From contig NZ_JANQJQ010000009.1 in NCBI RefSeq assembly GCF_028281565.1, positions 62,001 through 126,000 on the forward strand: a stretch of 64,000 bases of DNA. The letters run 5' to 3'. The notes beneath the pieces are model-generated. The model saw only the letters and a program-made list of their open reading frames with translations. It was not told the DNA's origin and searched no databases. Both the position numbers and the translations under genes were made by a program. This stretch comes from Seonamhaeicola sp. (GTDB lineage Bacteria; Bacteroidota; Bacteroidia; Flavobacteriales; Flavobacteriaceae). This document shows positions 26,819 through 36,036 of this stretch, in pieces (positions within the stretch are counted from its first letter, which is position 1; the number at the start of each line of letters is the position of its first letter).

Positions 26819-28690
26819 TTACCGACCCATATACACCAATAAAACGGAAATATCGTTTGGTGAGACGCCACTGATTCTTGAGGCTTGCGATACGGTTGTT
26901 GGTTGTATTTTTTTTAGTTTTTCACGCGCCTCAAAACTCATGGATTTGATTTTAGAATAATCAAAATTCTCAGGAATTTTTACATATTCTAATCGGTTTA
27001 GTTTATCGGCATTGTTTTTTTCCTTAGCAATATACCCGGAATATTTTACCTGAATTTCTGTTTGCTCTATCACTTCCCTATCCAGATTATGATCCTGAAT
27101 ATAAGACTCAACACTGGACACTTTTCTGATATCTTCCATCTCAATATTAGGTCTGGCAAAAATCTTAAAAAGTTTTCCGGATTGTTTTACAGGTGCTGAA
27201 TTTTTATTCTCCAATATCGGATTAATTGCTTCCGGCTTTACACTTGTAGTTTCAAAAAACGAGACAAATTTTTCAGCCGCTTCGTGTTTTTCCTCCATCC
27301 TTTTAAGACGCTTTTCACTAGCTAACCCCAATTCATAACCTTTAGGAGTTAAACGTAGATCGGCATTATCCTGACGTAACAACGTTCTGTATTCTGCACG
27401 AGACGTAAACATTCTATAAGGTTCTTCCGTGCCTTTTGTAATCAAATCGTCTATTAAAACACCTATATAAGCTTCATCTCTTTTTAATGTAAACGTATCT
27501 CTTACCTGAACTTTTAAACTGGCATTGATGCCTGCCATCAGACCCTGAGAAGCGGCTTCTTCGTAGCCTGTAGTTCCATTGATCTGCCCCGCAAAATAAA
27601 GTCCGTTTACAAGCTTGGTTTCCAAAGTGTGCTTTAACTGCGTCGGTGGAAAATAATCATATTCTATAGCATAACCGGGTCTAAAAAATTTCACATTCTC
27701 AAAACCTGCTACAGAGCGCAATGCTTTAAACTGAACATCCTCCGGAAGGGATGTTGAAAACCCATTTACATAAACCTCCACGGTATTCCAGCCTTCCGGT
27801 TCTATAAATAATTGATGCCTGTCCTTATCCGCAAAACGATTAATTTTATCTTCAATAGAAGGACAATACCTTGGGCCTAAACTCTTAATTCTACCATTAA
27901 ACATGGGTGACCTGTCAAACCCTTCACGAAGCAAATCATGCACCTCCGGACTGGTATAAGTCATGTGACAAGACCGTTGCTTTTCCAAAGGTTTAGTGAC
28001 ATTTAAATACGAGAATTTTTCAGGGTTATCATCACCTGGTTGCTCAATCATTTTAGAATAATCTAATGACCTGCCATCAACACGTGGAGGTGTTCCTGTT
28101 TTCATTCTACCGGAATCAAAACCTAAATCCACTAATTGTTCAGTGATACCGGTAGCCGCTTTTTCTCCAGCTCTTCCTCCTCCAAAATTCTTATCGCCTA
28201 TATGAATTAATCCATTCAAAAAAGTACCATTAGTCAATACAACCGTTTTCGATTTTATCTCAACACCAAGCGATGTTCTTACACCTACAACCTGATCACC
28301 TTCAATCAATAATCCCGACACCATTTCCTGGTAAAAATCCAAGTTTTCGGTTTGCTCCAAAAGCATCCTCCAGTCCTCAGCAAACCGCATTCTGTCACTC
28401 TGTACTCTCGGACTCCACATAGCGGGTCCCTTAGATTTATTAAGCATCTTAAATTGAATAGCTGAGGTATCAGACACGATACCACTATAACCACCAAGCG
28501 CATCGATCTCACGCACAATTTGTCCTTTTGCAATACCACCCATAGCCGGGTTGCACGACATTTGAGCAATGTTTTGCAAGTTCATGGTAACCAACAACGT
28601 TTTACTACCCATATTGGCAGCGGCTGCAGCAGCCTCACTACCGGCATGACCGGCACCAACTACAATAACATCATAAACTTCGTTAAACAT
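26819..28690 (-). CDS. mnmG: tRNA uridine-5-carboxymethylaminomethyl modification enzyme MnmG (GidA)
   Basis: With MnmE it installs the cmnm5 group on wobble U34 of several tRNAs, using FAD, NADH and methylene-THF. The 623-residue length is standard. The N-terminal FAD motif is VIVVGAGHAGSEAAAAAANMG-like at 9-29, followed by MSCNPAMGGIAKGQIVRE, FNGRIKSLGPRYCPSIEDK with the conserved Cys, and the GQINGTTGYEEAASQGL segment. The C-terminal helical MnmE-binding domain is complete (ends VLLVYMGR). It lies between two parS-like sites, a position consistent with the frequent origin-proximal placement of gidA. Confidence 0.97.
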   Translation of the reverse strand: MFNEVYDVIVVGAGHAGSEAAAAAANMGSKTLLVTMNLQNIAQMSCNPAMGGIAKGQIVREIDALGGYSGIVSDTSAIQFKMLNKSKGPAMWSPRVQSDRMRFAEDWRMLLEQTENLDFYQEMVSGLLIEGDQVVGVRTSLGVEIKSKTVVLTNGTFLNGLIHIGDKNFGGGRAGEKAATGITEQLVDLGFDSGRMKTGTPPRVDGRSLDYSKMIEQPGDDNPEKFSYLNVTKPLEKQRSCHMTYTSPEVHDLLREGFDRSPMFNGRIKSLGPRYCPSIEDKINRFADKDRHQLFIEPEGWNTVEVYVNGFSTSLPEDVQFKALRSVAGFENVKFFRPGYAIEYDYFPPTQLKHTLETKLVNGLYFAGQINGTTGYEEAASQGLMAGINASLKVQVRDTFTLKRDEAYIGVLIDDLITKGTEEPYRMFTSRAEYRTLLRQDNADLRLTPKGYELGLASEKRLKRMEEKHEAAEKFVSFFETTSVKPEAINPILENKNSAPVKQSGKLFKIFARPNIEMEDIRKVSSVESYIQDHNLDREVIEQTEIQVKYSGYIAKEKNNADKLNRLEYVKIPENFDYSKIKSMSFEAREKLKKIQPTTVSQASRISGVSPNDISVLLVYMGR

Positions 28691-28707
28691 TACTTTTTAT
28701 TTTAAAG

Positions 28708-28725
28708 ATGTTCCACGTGGAACAT
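28708..28725. promoter_or_regulatory. parS-like ParB-binding palindrome, copy 2
   Basis: ATGTTCCACGTGGAACAT is a perfect 18-bp palindrome with the same 16-bp core as at 26794-26809. It lies 18 bp upstream of the mnmG start, in the spacer to ybeY, so it overlaps the mnmG 5' region. Confidence 0.82.
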
Positions 28726-28787
28726 TCATTATTCAGACTTCTGTCTCAATGTAAATGAATTTGCAAATATACGTCGAAATCCTGATT

Positions 28788-29198
28788 CTAAGCAAGTCGC
28801 TCCAAATAGTAATCTTCCTTGCTTCTCATTGCTTCAGTATCTTCAGCGGATTTATCCTTATAACCACAATAGTGCAATACCCCATGAACGATAACACGAT
28901 GTAGCTCTTCTTCAAAAGCAACACCAAAATCATCAGCATTATCGGCCACCCTTTCTACGGAAATAAATATATCGCCCTGTATAATTTTTCCGACCGAATA
29001 ATCAAAGCTAATAATGTCAGTTAAAGTGTCGTGATCGAGGAATTCAACATTCAATTTATGTAAATAGTCATCATCACAAAACACATAATTAATCTCCTCA
29101 AGTTTGTGTTCCTCAGAGTTAATAACATCTAAAATCCATGTAGAGATTCTTTGTTCGTCGGCTAATGAAAAATCAGTTTCGTAGTTAAAGTTAATCAT
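28788..29198 (-). CDS. ybeY: Endoribonuclease YbeY (rRNA maturation factor)
   Basis: A 136-residue metalloprotein required for 16S rRNA 3'-end maturation and ribosome quality control. The signature VHGVLHYCGYKDKS gives two zinc-type His. In Escherichia coli the motif ends GYDH with a third His; here GYKD puts Asp at that place, a substitution I believe occurs in other Bacteroidota. VEFLDHDTLTDIISFDY is the other conserved block. It overlaps the DUF4175 gene's 3' end by 8 bp and lies upstream of mnmG, so the three are likely cotranscribed. Confidence 0.94.
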   Translation of the reverse strand: MINFNYETDFSLADEQRISTWILDVINSEEHKLEEINYVFCDDDYLHKLNVEFLDHDTLTDIISFDYSVGKIIQGDIFISVERVADNADDFGVAFEEELHRVIVHGVLHYCGYKDKSAEDTEAMRSKEDYYLERLA

Positions 29199-32100
29199 TA
29201 GATTTCTTAAAATACGCTTGCACTTTCTTTCTGTAAATTTGCTGCAAAGGTAAGGCTTGTTTGTCTAAAATCTCAATAGTGTTGAAATATTGTTTTGCGG
29301 TTGGAATTTGGTTTCCGGAAGTATTATTAAACTGTTCTTTATTGGTTTCCGATTCTCTTTTATCATCCTCTCCTTGTTCAAAAGTTGCATTCTCCATTTT
29401 TAATAATTGGTGCTTAAGCTCCATCATTTTCTTAAGCGTTTGATTGGTGAATCCCTTATTCAATAACTCCAACTCTATATCTTCCATTTTCCGGGTCAAA
29501 TTATTTCCCTTTGATCCCAATCCTTCTTTAGCAATTTTATCCTTTAAAGCATTACGTAACTTTTGTTGCTCCTGGTAAATTTCATATAACAACCCATCAA
29601 GTTCTTCATTAGTACCTTCTCCCTCCCCATGGAGCTTCTCTCCATCCTTACCCTCCTTATCACCTTCTTTACCTTCATCTCCTTCTTTCTGCTTACCCTC
29701 ATTTTGTTTTTTACCCTCTTCAGACTTTTTAAGCCCTTCTTCCATCATTTTGTTGAGCTCTTCCTGGCTCATGATGATATCGGGTAATTGCATATCACCT
29801 TGCCCTTTTCCGGCCGACATACTCATACTCTCCTGCATGCTATCAAGAATATTACTCAGGAAATCAGCTAAATTATTAGCCGCCGTAATGGCGAATTGCT
29901 GATTAGACACTCCCTGGTACAGCTGGTTCTCCGCCAACAAACTAATAGCTTTATCTATATTAAAATAGACTTCTGTGATTTCCTTATTGACTGTTTCCGA
30001 CAGTTTAGGCTGGCGAAGCGACAATGCAAATAAACTATCATCTATATGCTCAAAGTGTTCTCTTAAGGTATGTTGCTTACGCAAATAGGATGCATACTTA
30101 TTGTGTTCTCCGTTTATAGATTTAAAACGGTCCATGAGGGCTTCCTGATCAAAAGAAAACAACACCAAATTATCCAAAATCTGACGTAACATCTCCATAT
30201 CTTCCTGCATTTGTTCTCCTCCCGAAGCATTCATGGCACTTTGCATACTCTGAGCCATCTGCTTCATTTTCTTAGCGGCGTTCTTTTGACTTTTTTGAGC
30301 GTTCTTCTGACTTTGACTTTGCTTCTCAGAAGGTTTCTGCTCATCCGTCTCATTGGGCATTTCCTGTTCACCCTTGCGCAATTCATCAGAAGCTTTTTGC
30401 TGCTCCTTTTTTATTTCATTTTCGTCTAGCTTATCCTGAGGAATCTCTATTGGCTTTTTTAAGGCTTTCCCCTCTTTCTTTAAATCCTCTAGTTCCTTGG
30501 TAAATTCATCAAACGCTTTGTTAAGCTCCTCTTGTTTATCAACGGTATTTTCCTTCTCATCCTGATCAGAAAGTTTCTCCTGATCATTGGCCAGCCTCAT
30601 CAAATCTTCTTTTAACTTTTCAAGTTTCTTTTCAACATAAAATCGTTTGGTCAATTCTATCAGTTGTTCGAGACTTCGCTTTTTATTCTTATTCTGTTTT
30701 GCCAGCTGATCAAGCTTTTTAACCAACTCATCCTTATTGATTTTTTCCTGGAGTTTTTTTAATTCTTCCAGTAGCTTTTCATCCTTTTCCAACTGCGCTT
30801 CATTCTCCTTTAACCGCTTCTCCAAATCTTCCTTAAACGGATCCTCTTCCAAATTCTCGTTTTGAAACTTCTCTAAATTATTCTTGAATTTCTTATTGAA
30901 ACTTTTCATCATGTCGTCTTGCTGTTTCTGACGCTTTAAAAATGATTCCAATTTCTTTTTATCATTAAAATTCAAATCCGGTTTTTCTTTTTGAGTCCTT
31001 GTAAGTTCCTCTAAGATCTTATCCTGCTCTTCAAACCTATTTAAGGATTTGTTAAGATCCCGGATGGTTTTACTCTGTTCATCCAATTGTTTTTGAATCG
31101 CTTCCTCCCTGGTTCGTTTTCTATAAGTATAAACCGTGCTTTTAATGCTTTTGTAGTTGTTAACTACATCATTATCAAATACTTGGAAGTATAAATTATA
31201 GGGTATGCCTTCAACAATTTCCAAATTATTCGGAAATGCACTAATAAACTCAGCAATATTGGAATTGGTTATAGGCATGGTCTCAATTTGTTTGTTATCC
31301 TCAGAATCCGCAGGATAATAAACTAATTGCAGCTTACTAAAACCATAATCGTCACTGGCTTGTCCAAAGAAATACAAGGTTTGCTGGTCCAGGCTATCCA
31401 CTTCCATTTGAATGTTTAACTCAGGATATTGGTCTTTAACAACATCGATTCTAAAAGCCAGATTCTCATAATCCTGCAGGTTCTTGTTGCTGGTACTAAT
31501 GCTATAATCCAAATTCCTTAAAACGCGCTTAGAAGTTTTAAAAACACCATTGTCCTTATTAAATCTTGTAGTATCCTCAGTATAAAGATTTACATAATCG
31601 GTGGATTTGGTTTTTAATTGCCATGTAATATTAGTGCCTTCAGGAACCAAAGCATTCCCCGTACTTTTTAAAACGGCATCTTGCTTTTTAGTATACTTAG
31701 GATAATCTAGAATCATTTCAAAACTCAGCAAAGAAGGCGCTTTAATAATATTGAGTTCATAGGGCTTTGAGCTAACATTATTGGCATGTAATTGAAATTC
31801 AATCGGTGCTTTGGGTTGCGTGAAAACATACTCAAATTCACCTACTCCGGTTTGATGTAAAAAGTAAATTTCATTGTCATACTCAATTTGGACATTCTCC
31901 GGGATCAACTCACCGGCAGTCCTTACCATAAGTTTAAAATCTTTATTCTCTATGGTTTGTAAATTCTCATTGACTACGAAAAACTGAAATGGTGCCGGTG
32001 GTTCATATTCGGTTTTATAATGCACCACCCGTTGGTAACTATTACTAAACCAATTCAAATTATCAGTTAAAAAAGTTATCAAAAGAATTAAAACCGGGAC

Positions 32101-32571
32101 AGCAGCGTACTTTAAATATTTTACGTTCTGCCTTAGATTAATGGCGAGTTTGAACGGAACAGGTTTTAATTCAACGGACTTCTGCTCAATACCGGCCAGT
32201 AGTAATTCTGATTGTGCCGGGTTATCATTAAGCTGAAGTACGTTCAGTAATTTATCATTTACTTCGGGAAAATGACTCCCGATTATTTTAGAGGCCTCCT
32301 GGTAATTAATGCCTTCTTTTAGCTTAAATAGTTTGACAACAGGTAATACTATAAACTTTACTAAAAGTGCTAACTCAACAGCTATAAACAGCCAAAACAA
32401 GACTGTTCTTGCGCCTGTTCCCAACCATAAGGTATACTCAATGAAAAGCGTGAATAGAAAATACAACAACCCCATGGTAAAAAACAAAATGGTCCCCTTG
32501 AGCAACTCATTGGTGTAATAGCGCTTAATAAAAGCTTCCAGCTTGTTTTTTATGGCTTCAAAGTTTTGCAT
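29191..32571 (-). CDS. DUF4175-family large membrane protein with long coiled coil
   Basis: The 1126-residue protein has N-terminal membrane helices (about 25-45, 50-75 and one near 150-165), a beta-rich periplasmic part (about 180-480) and then extended charged coiled coils rich in Lys, Glu and Gln (about 490-800 and 930-1000). It fits DUF4175, common in Bacteroidota and of unknown function. It resembles envelope scaffold proteins. Its stop overlaps the ybeY start. The low-complexity Glu/Lys segments are visible in the DNA as repetitive stretches but are in frame and intact. Confidence 0.85.
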   Translation of the reverse strand: MQNFEAIKNKLEAFIKRYYTNELLKGTILFFTMGLLYFLFTLFIEYTLWLGTGARTVLFWLFIAVELALLVKFIVLPVVKLFKLKEGINYQEASKIIGSHFPEVNDKLLNVLQLNDNPAQSELLLAGIEQKSVELKPVPFKLAINLRQNVKYLKYAAVPVLILLITFLTDNLNWFSNSYQRVVHYKTEYEPPAPFQFFVVNENLQTIENKDFKLMVRTAGELIPENVQIEYDNEIYFLHQTGVGEFEYVFTQPKAPIEFQLHANNVSSKPYELNIIKAPSLLSFEMILDYPKYTKKQDAVLKSTGNALVPEGTNITWQLKTKSTDYVNLYTEDTTRFNKDNGVFKTSKRVLRNLDYSISTSNKNLQDYENLAFRIDVVKDQYPELNIQMEVDSLDQQTLYFFGQASDDYGFSKLQLVYYPADSEDNKQIETMPITNSNIAEFISAFPNNLEIVEGIPYNLYFQVFDNDVVNNYKSIKSTVYTYRKRTREEAIQKQLDEQSKTIRDLNKSLNRFEEQDKILEELTRTQKEKPDLNFNDKKKLESFLKRQKQQDDMMKSFNKKFKNNLEKFQNENLEEDPFKEDLEKRLKENEAQLEKDEKLLEELKKLQEKINKDELVKKLDQLAKQNKNKKRSLEQLIELTKRFYVEKKLEKLKEDLMRLANDQEKLSDQDEKENTVDKQEELNKAFDEFTKELEDLKKEGKALKKPIEIPQDKLDENEIKKEQQKASDELRKGEQEMPNETDEQKPSEKQSQSQKNAQKSQKNAAKKMKQMAQSMQSAMNASGGEQMQEDMEMLRQILDNLVLFSFDQEALMDRFKSINGEHNKYASYLRKQHTLREHFEHIDDSLFALSLRQPKLSETVNKEITEVYFNIDKAISLLAENQLYQGVSNQQFAITAANNLADFLSNILDSMQESMSMSAGKGQGDMQLPDIIMSQEELNKMMEEGLKKSEEGKKQNEGKQKEGDEGKEGDKEGKDGEKLHGEGEGTNEELDGLLYEIYQEQQKLRNALKDKIAKEGLGSKGNNLTRKMEDIELELLNKGFTNQTLKKMMELKHQLLKMENATFEQGEDDKRESETNKEQFNNTSGNQIPTAKQYFNTIEILDKQALPLQQIYRKKVQAYFKKSND

Positions 32572-32731
32572 AATACTAAACTACAATTTTATTCAGTACA
32601 CCCTTTATAATAATGTGTTAATTGTATCTTTCTTCAAAGAAACCACCCTTCGACCGGCTCAGGGCATCGCTTTGTTAGTCAATAAATTTTTTTCATTTTG
32701 ACCATGTAAATTATAAACGAAAAAATTCATT

Positions 32732-32739
32732 TACTTTTG
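32732..32739 (+). promoter_or_regulatory. Bacteroidetes -7 box for gltX
   Basis: TACTTTTG matches TAnnTTTG, 18 bp before the gltX ATG. The TTG that could extend the frame upstream (32737) is inside this box. Confidence 0.5.
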
Positions 32740-32757
32740 CCCTTAAATATAAAAAAC

Positions 32758-34269
32758 ATGACCAAAAGCGTTCGTGTGCGTTTTGCACCCAGCCCAACAG
32801 GCCCTTTACATATTGGCGGAGTTCGTACTGCGTTATTCAACTATTTATTTGCTAAAAAACACGGTGGTGATTTTATTTTACGTATTGAGGATACGGATCA
32901 AAGCCGCTATGTTAAAGGTGCGGAAAAATATATAATTGATGCGCTGAATTGGTGTGGCATTCCGTTTGATGAAGGCCCCGATAAAAACGAAAAATTCGGC
33001 CCTTACAGACAAAGTGAACGTAAAGGTTTATACAAGCAATATGCAGAACAGCTTATTGAAAGTGGTCGTGCCTATTATGCTTTTGATACCGCTGAAATCC
33101 TGGATTTTCACAGAAAAGACCATGAGGTTAAAGGAAAAACTTTTATTTACAATTGGCATAATAGATTAAAACTGAGTAATTCTTTATCGCTTTCTGCCGA
33201 AGAAGTAAAAGCAAAGCTCGAGGCCGGCGAAAATTATGTGATCCGATTTAAATCACCGCAAGACGACACTCTACACTTAAAAGATATTATCAGAGGGGAC
33301 ATTAAAATAGATACGAATATTCTGGATGATAAGGTGTTGTTTAAAAGTGATGGTATGCCAACCTATCATCTGGCTAATATTGTGGATGATCATTTAATGG
33401 AGATCACACATGTTATTCGTGGCGAAGAGTGGTTACCTTCTTTAGCATTACACTATCAATTATACCAGGCTTTAGATTGGGAGGCTCCTGAATTTGCCCA
33501 TTTACCATTGATCTTAAAACCAACGGGAAAGGGCAAGCTAAGTAAGCGTGATGGTGATAAGCTAGGCTTTCCCGTATTCCCGTTACAATGGGAAGACCCT
33601 AAAACACATGAGATCTCCAGAGGGTACAAAGAAGATGGCTATTTTGCTGAATCTGTGGTCAACTTTTTAGCCTTTTTAGGCTGGAACCCTGGAACGGAAC
33701 AAGAAATCTTTAGTTTAGAGGAACTTATTAAAGCCTTTGATCTAAATCGCGTTAACAAAGCCGGAGCGCGTTTTGATCCTGATAAAATTAAATGGTTCAA
33801 CCATCATTACATGCAGGAACAGTCTAACGGTGATTTGGCTAAAGCGTTTAAAGAGGAATACCCTCAATTAAATGATATTGATGTCAACTATATTGAACTG
33901 GTTATTGGGCTTGTAAAAGAACGTGCAACCTTTGTTTCTGACTTTTGGGATCTAAGTTATTTCTTTTTCCAGGCACCAAAAAGCTATGATGAAAAAGCCT
34001 CAAAGAAAGCCCTTAAAGAAGACACTAAAGGTATTCTTAACTCGGTTCTAGGCCTCATCGATAGTACCGAGGAGTTTACTGTAGAACATCTTCAGACCAC
34101 TATTAAGGGTTGGATCACTTCTAACGAAATCGGTTTCGGAAAAGTTATGATGCCATTGCGTTTAGCTTTGGTTGGTGCGTTACAGGGGCCCGATGTGTTC
34201 GATATCATGTTTATGATTGGAAAGGTTGAAACTACTAAACGAATACATGCCATAATCGATATATTATAA
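32758..34269 (+). CDS. gltX: Glutamyl-tRNA synthetase
   Basis: Class I synthetase charging tRNA-Glu. The N-terminus RFAPSPTGPLHIGGVRTALF contains the HIGH-type motif (HIGG, residues 18-21) and KLSKRDG (about 260) is the KMSKS motif. At 503 residues it has the normal length, including the C-terminal anticodon-binding domain. The ATG at 32758 was chosen because the -7 box sits just upstream. A GDSL hydrolase gene follows after 4 bp and is probably cotranscribed. Confidence 0.97.
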   Translation: MTKSVRVRFAPSPTGPLHIGGVRTALFNYLFAKKHGGDFILRIEDTDQSRYVKGAEKYIIDALNWCGIPFDEGPDKNEKFGPYRQSERKGLYKQYAEQLIESGRAYYAFDTAEILDFHRKDHEVKGKTFIYNWHNRLKLSNSLSLSAEEVKAKLEAGENYVIRFKSPQDDTLHLKDIIRGDIKIDTNILDDKVLFKSDGMPTYHLANIVDDHLMEITHVIRGEEWLPSLALHYQLYQALDWEAPEFAHLPLILKPTGKGKLSKRDGDKLGFPVFPLQWEDPKTHEISRGYKEDGYFAESVVNFLAFLGWNPGTEQEIFSLEELIKAFDLNRVNKAGARFDPDKIKWFNHHYMQEQSNGDLAKAFKEEYPQLNDIDVNYIELVIGLVKERATFVSDFWDLSYFFFQAPKSYDEKASKKALKEDTKGILNSVLGLIDSTEEFTVEHLQTTIKGWITSNEIGFGKVMMPLRLALVGALQGPDVFDIMFMIGKVETTKRIHAIIDIL

Positions 34270-34273
34270 CATC

Positions 34274-35230
34274 ATGAAACACTTTTTTTTAATTGCCATA
34301 ATTGTACTGTTTTGTTCGTGTAACCATTCAGAAAAAGATTTATATCCCTTACATAATAAAAAGGTTTTGATCCTTGGAAACAGTATTACGGAAAATGGCA
34401 GATATGTTGATTTTATTGAGTATTATCTTAGAAAAAACTACCCTGAAAAGCCTCTGGATATTATAAGTGTTGGCCTATCGAGTGAAACCGTTTCAGGCGA
34501 TTCAGAACCTGACCATGGCTTTCCCAGGCCATGGGTTCACAACCGGTTAGACAACGCTTTAAACTATACCAAACCGGACTTAGTCCTGGCTTGTTACGGC
34601 ATGAATGACGGCATCTATTCTGAGTTAGACAGTACCAGATTCAACAATTATAAAAAAGGTATTTATAAGTTAAAAGATAAGGTGGAGGCACAAGGCGCCA
34701 AAATCATATTACTGACACCAACCATTTTTGATGCGGCACAAAAAAAAGACTACCTGTTAGTCGATAGCGATACTTATTCATACAATACACCTTATGCATA
34801 TTACAACAAGGAAGTCCTTAAAACTTATGCCAATTGGCTTTTAGAATTTGAAGATGTTCCTGTTATAGATTTACATAGCTATTTAAGTAAAATCCAGGCA
34901 GAATTTAAACAAATAGATTCTGCTTTTACTTTAATTCCGGATGCGGTTCACCCCAATGAAACGGGACATTTTTTTATGGCTAAAAAGATTCTAAACGATT
35001 TGTATCCTGAAATTTCCTTAGAGATTGATTATTCTGAAGTTGAAAACCTGAAGGAAGATTCATTGTATAATTTAGTTAGAAAACGCAGACATATTAGGTC
35101 TAAAGGTTGGAGAGACTACATTGGTTATGAAAGAGGCGAGACCGTAAAAACGAATGATATTAGACCTACCATCGATCAGGTACAGGAACTTGACAAACAA
35201 ATCGGTGACCTTTTAGAGACCCTGAAATGA
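34274..35230 (+). CDS. SGNH/GDSL-family hydrolase, lipoprotein
   Basis: A lipoprotein signal ends at VLFCSC (Cys16). Block I is ILGNSITENG (catalytic Ser in GNS), block III is CYGMNDGI (Asn) and block V is DAVHPNETG (Asp and His), so the SGNH triad is complete. Family members are esterases or deacetylases acting on acylated sugars or lipids; the substrate here is unknown. A C-terminal 50-residue tail after the catalytic domain is highly charged. It follows gltX closely and is followed by the palindrome at 35231. Confidence 0.9.
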   Translation: MKHFFLIAIIVLFCSCNHSEKDLYPLHNKKVLILGNSITENGRYVDFIEYYLRKNYPEKPLDIISVGLSSETVSGDSEPDHGFPRPWVHNRLDNALNYTKPDLVLACYGMNDGIYSELDSTRFNNYKKGIYKLKDKVEAQGAKIILLTPTIFDAAQKKDYLLVDSDTYSYNTPYAYYNKEVLKTYANWLLEFEDVPVIDLHSYLSKIQAEFKQIDSAFTLIPDAVHPNETGHFFMAKKILNDLYPEISLEIDYSEVENLKEDSLYNLVRKRRHIRSKGWRDYIGYERGETVKTNDIRPTIDQVQELDKQIGDLLETLK

Positions 35231-35248
35231 TCCCGATAGCTATCGGGA
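35231..35248. repeat. Perfect 18-bp palindrome after the GDSL hydrolase gene
   Basis: TCCCGATAGCTATCGGGA is a perfect inverted repeat that could form a hairpin at the 3' end of the gltX-GDSL transcript. It lacks a following T-run, so it is a weak terminator at best. It is followed by GAGTGACA, recalling the GAATGACA tail of the other intergenic repeats. Confidence 0.55.
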
Positions 35249-35272
35249 CAGAGTGACACATTAAAAAATGTA

Positions 35273-35962
35273 TCAAAACGAAAGAATTGCTCCCAGCACA
35301 AGCATATTCATATGGCCTTTAAGCCTGTCTTCGCCACCTGAAGTATCCAAATTTTTACCGTCCAGCTTATTAAAAATATTGGTAAAGCCATAAATATATT
35401 GGGCCCTGAGTTTAAAGTTTTTAATACCTAAAGAAGCACCTATGGCACCGTTTATATTGAATCGGGATATATCAGATATATCACTGGCTGTTAGATTAGA
35501 ATAATTGTTTATATAGTAGTTTTCCTGAGAATCCTCTTTTAACTCCAATTTACTGTTGTATTGCAACATAGGACCAACATCGATAGTGAAATGGTCTTCA
35601 ATTATCTTAACGTTCATAAATAAAGCCACCTGGGCCATAAATAATTTATAGTCAATAAACTCATTGGGATTGCTGGCGCTTAACATTGAGGGCCTTGCAG
35701 AAATGCCTATAGTATTTTCAGAAAGTTGCATACCAAAACTAACATTATACCATTGATATGGGATATCAACTGTGGCTAAAAATCCACCGGCAAAACCTTT
35801 CCCTTTCTCTGTAATGAAATTATCCGTAGCAATATCTAATTGACTGAAACCTCCGGCAACCGAAATACCGTTGGTAATAGGATATCTGCCACGTTGGGCT
35901 AAACTATTTGTAACAAAAGTTAGGGATAATACTACTAATAGTATAAGCTGTAATTTTTTCAT
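35273..35962 (-). CDS. Outer-membrane beta-barrel protein (PorT-like small barrel)
   Basis: A signal peptide (1-22, NSLAQ) is followed by alternating hydrophobic strands separated by polar turns (ITNGISVAGGFSQLDI, QVALFMNVKIIEDHFTIDVG, FKLRAQYIYGFTNIF), ending MLVLGAILSF with a terminal Phe. This matches the outer-membrane protein beta-barrel families of Bacteroidota, about eight strands. It has no plug, so it is a structural or small-pore protein of unknown role. It is divergent from the slipin-like gene; a TAnnTTTG box lies 20 bp upstream. Confidence 0.8.
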   Translation of the reverse strand: MKKLQLILLVVLSLTFVTNSLAQRGRYPITNGISVAGGFSQLDIATDNFITEKGKGFAGGFLATVDIPYQWYNVSFGMQLSENTIGISARPSMLSASNPNEFIDYKLFMAQVALFMNVKIIEDHFTIDVGPMLQYNSKLELKEDSQENYYINNYSNLTASDISDISRFNINGAIGASLGIKNFKLRAQYIYGFTNIFNKLDGKNLDTSGGEDRLKGHMNMLVLGAILSF

Positions 35963-35982
35963 AGCATTTTTGGGTTAAAGGG

Positions 35983-35990
35983 CAAATATA
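35983..35990 (-). promoter_or_regulatory. Bacteroidetes -7 box for the outer-membrane barrel gene
   Basis: On the minus strand it reads TATATTTG, 20 bp upstream of the ATG at 35962. Confidence 0.4.
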
Positions 35991-36036
35991 ACTTAAATTT
36001 AGTAACACATTTATTCTAACAAATATTATATAAACC

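Noticed and set aside
35231-35248. 18-bp palindrome as a transcription terminator or operator
   Set aside because: There is no T-run and no adjacent promoter, so it is listed only as a palindromic repeat.
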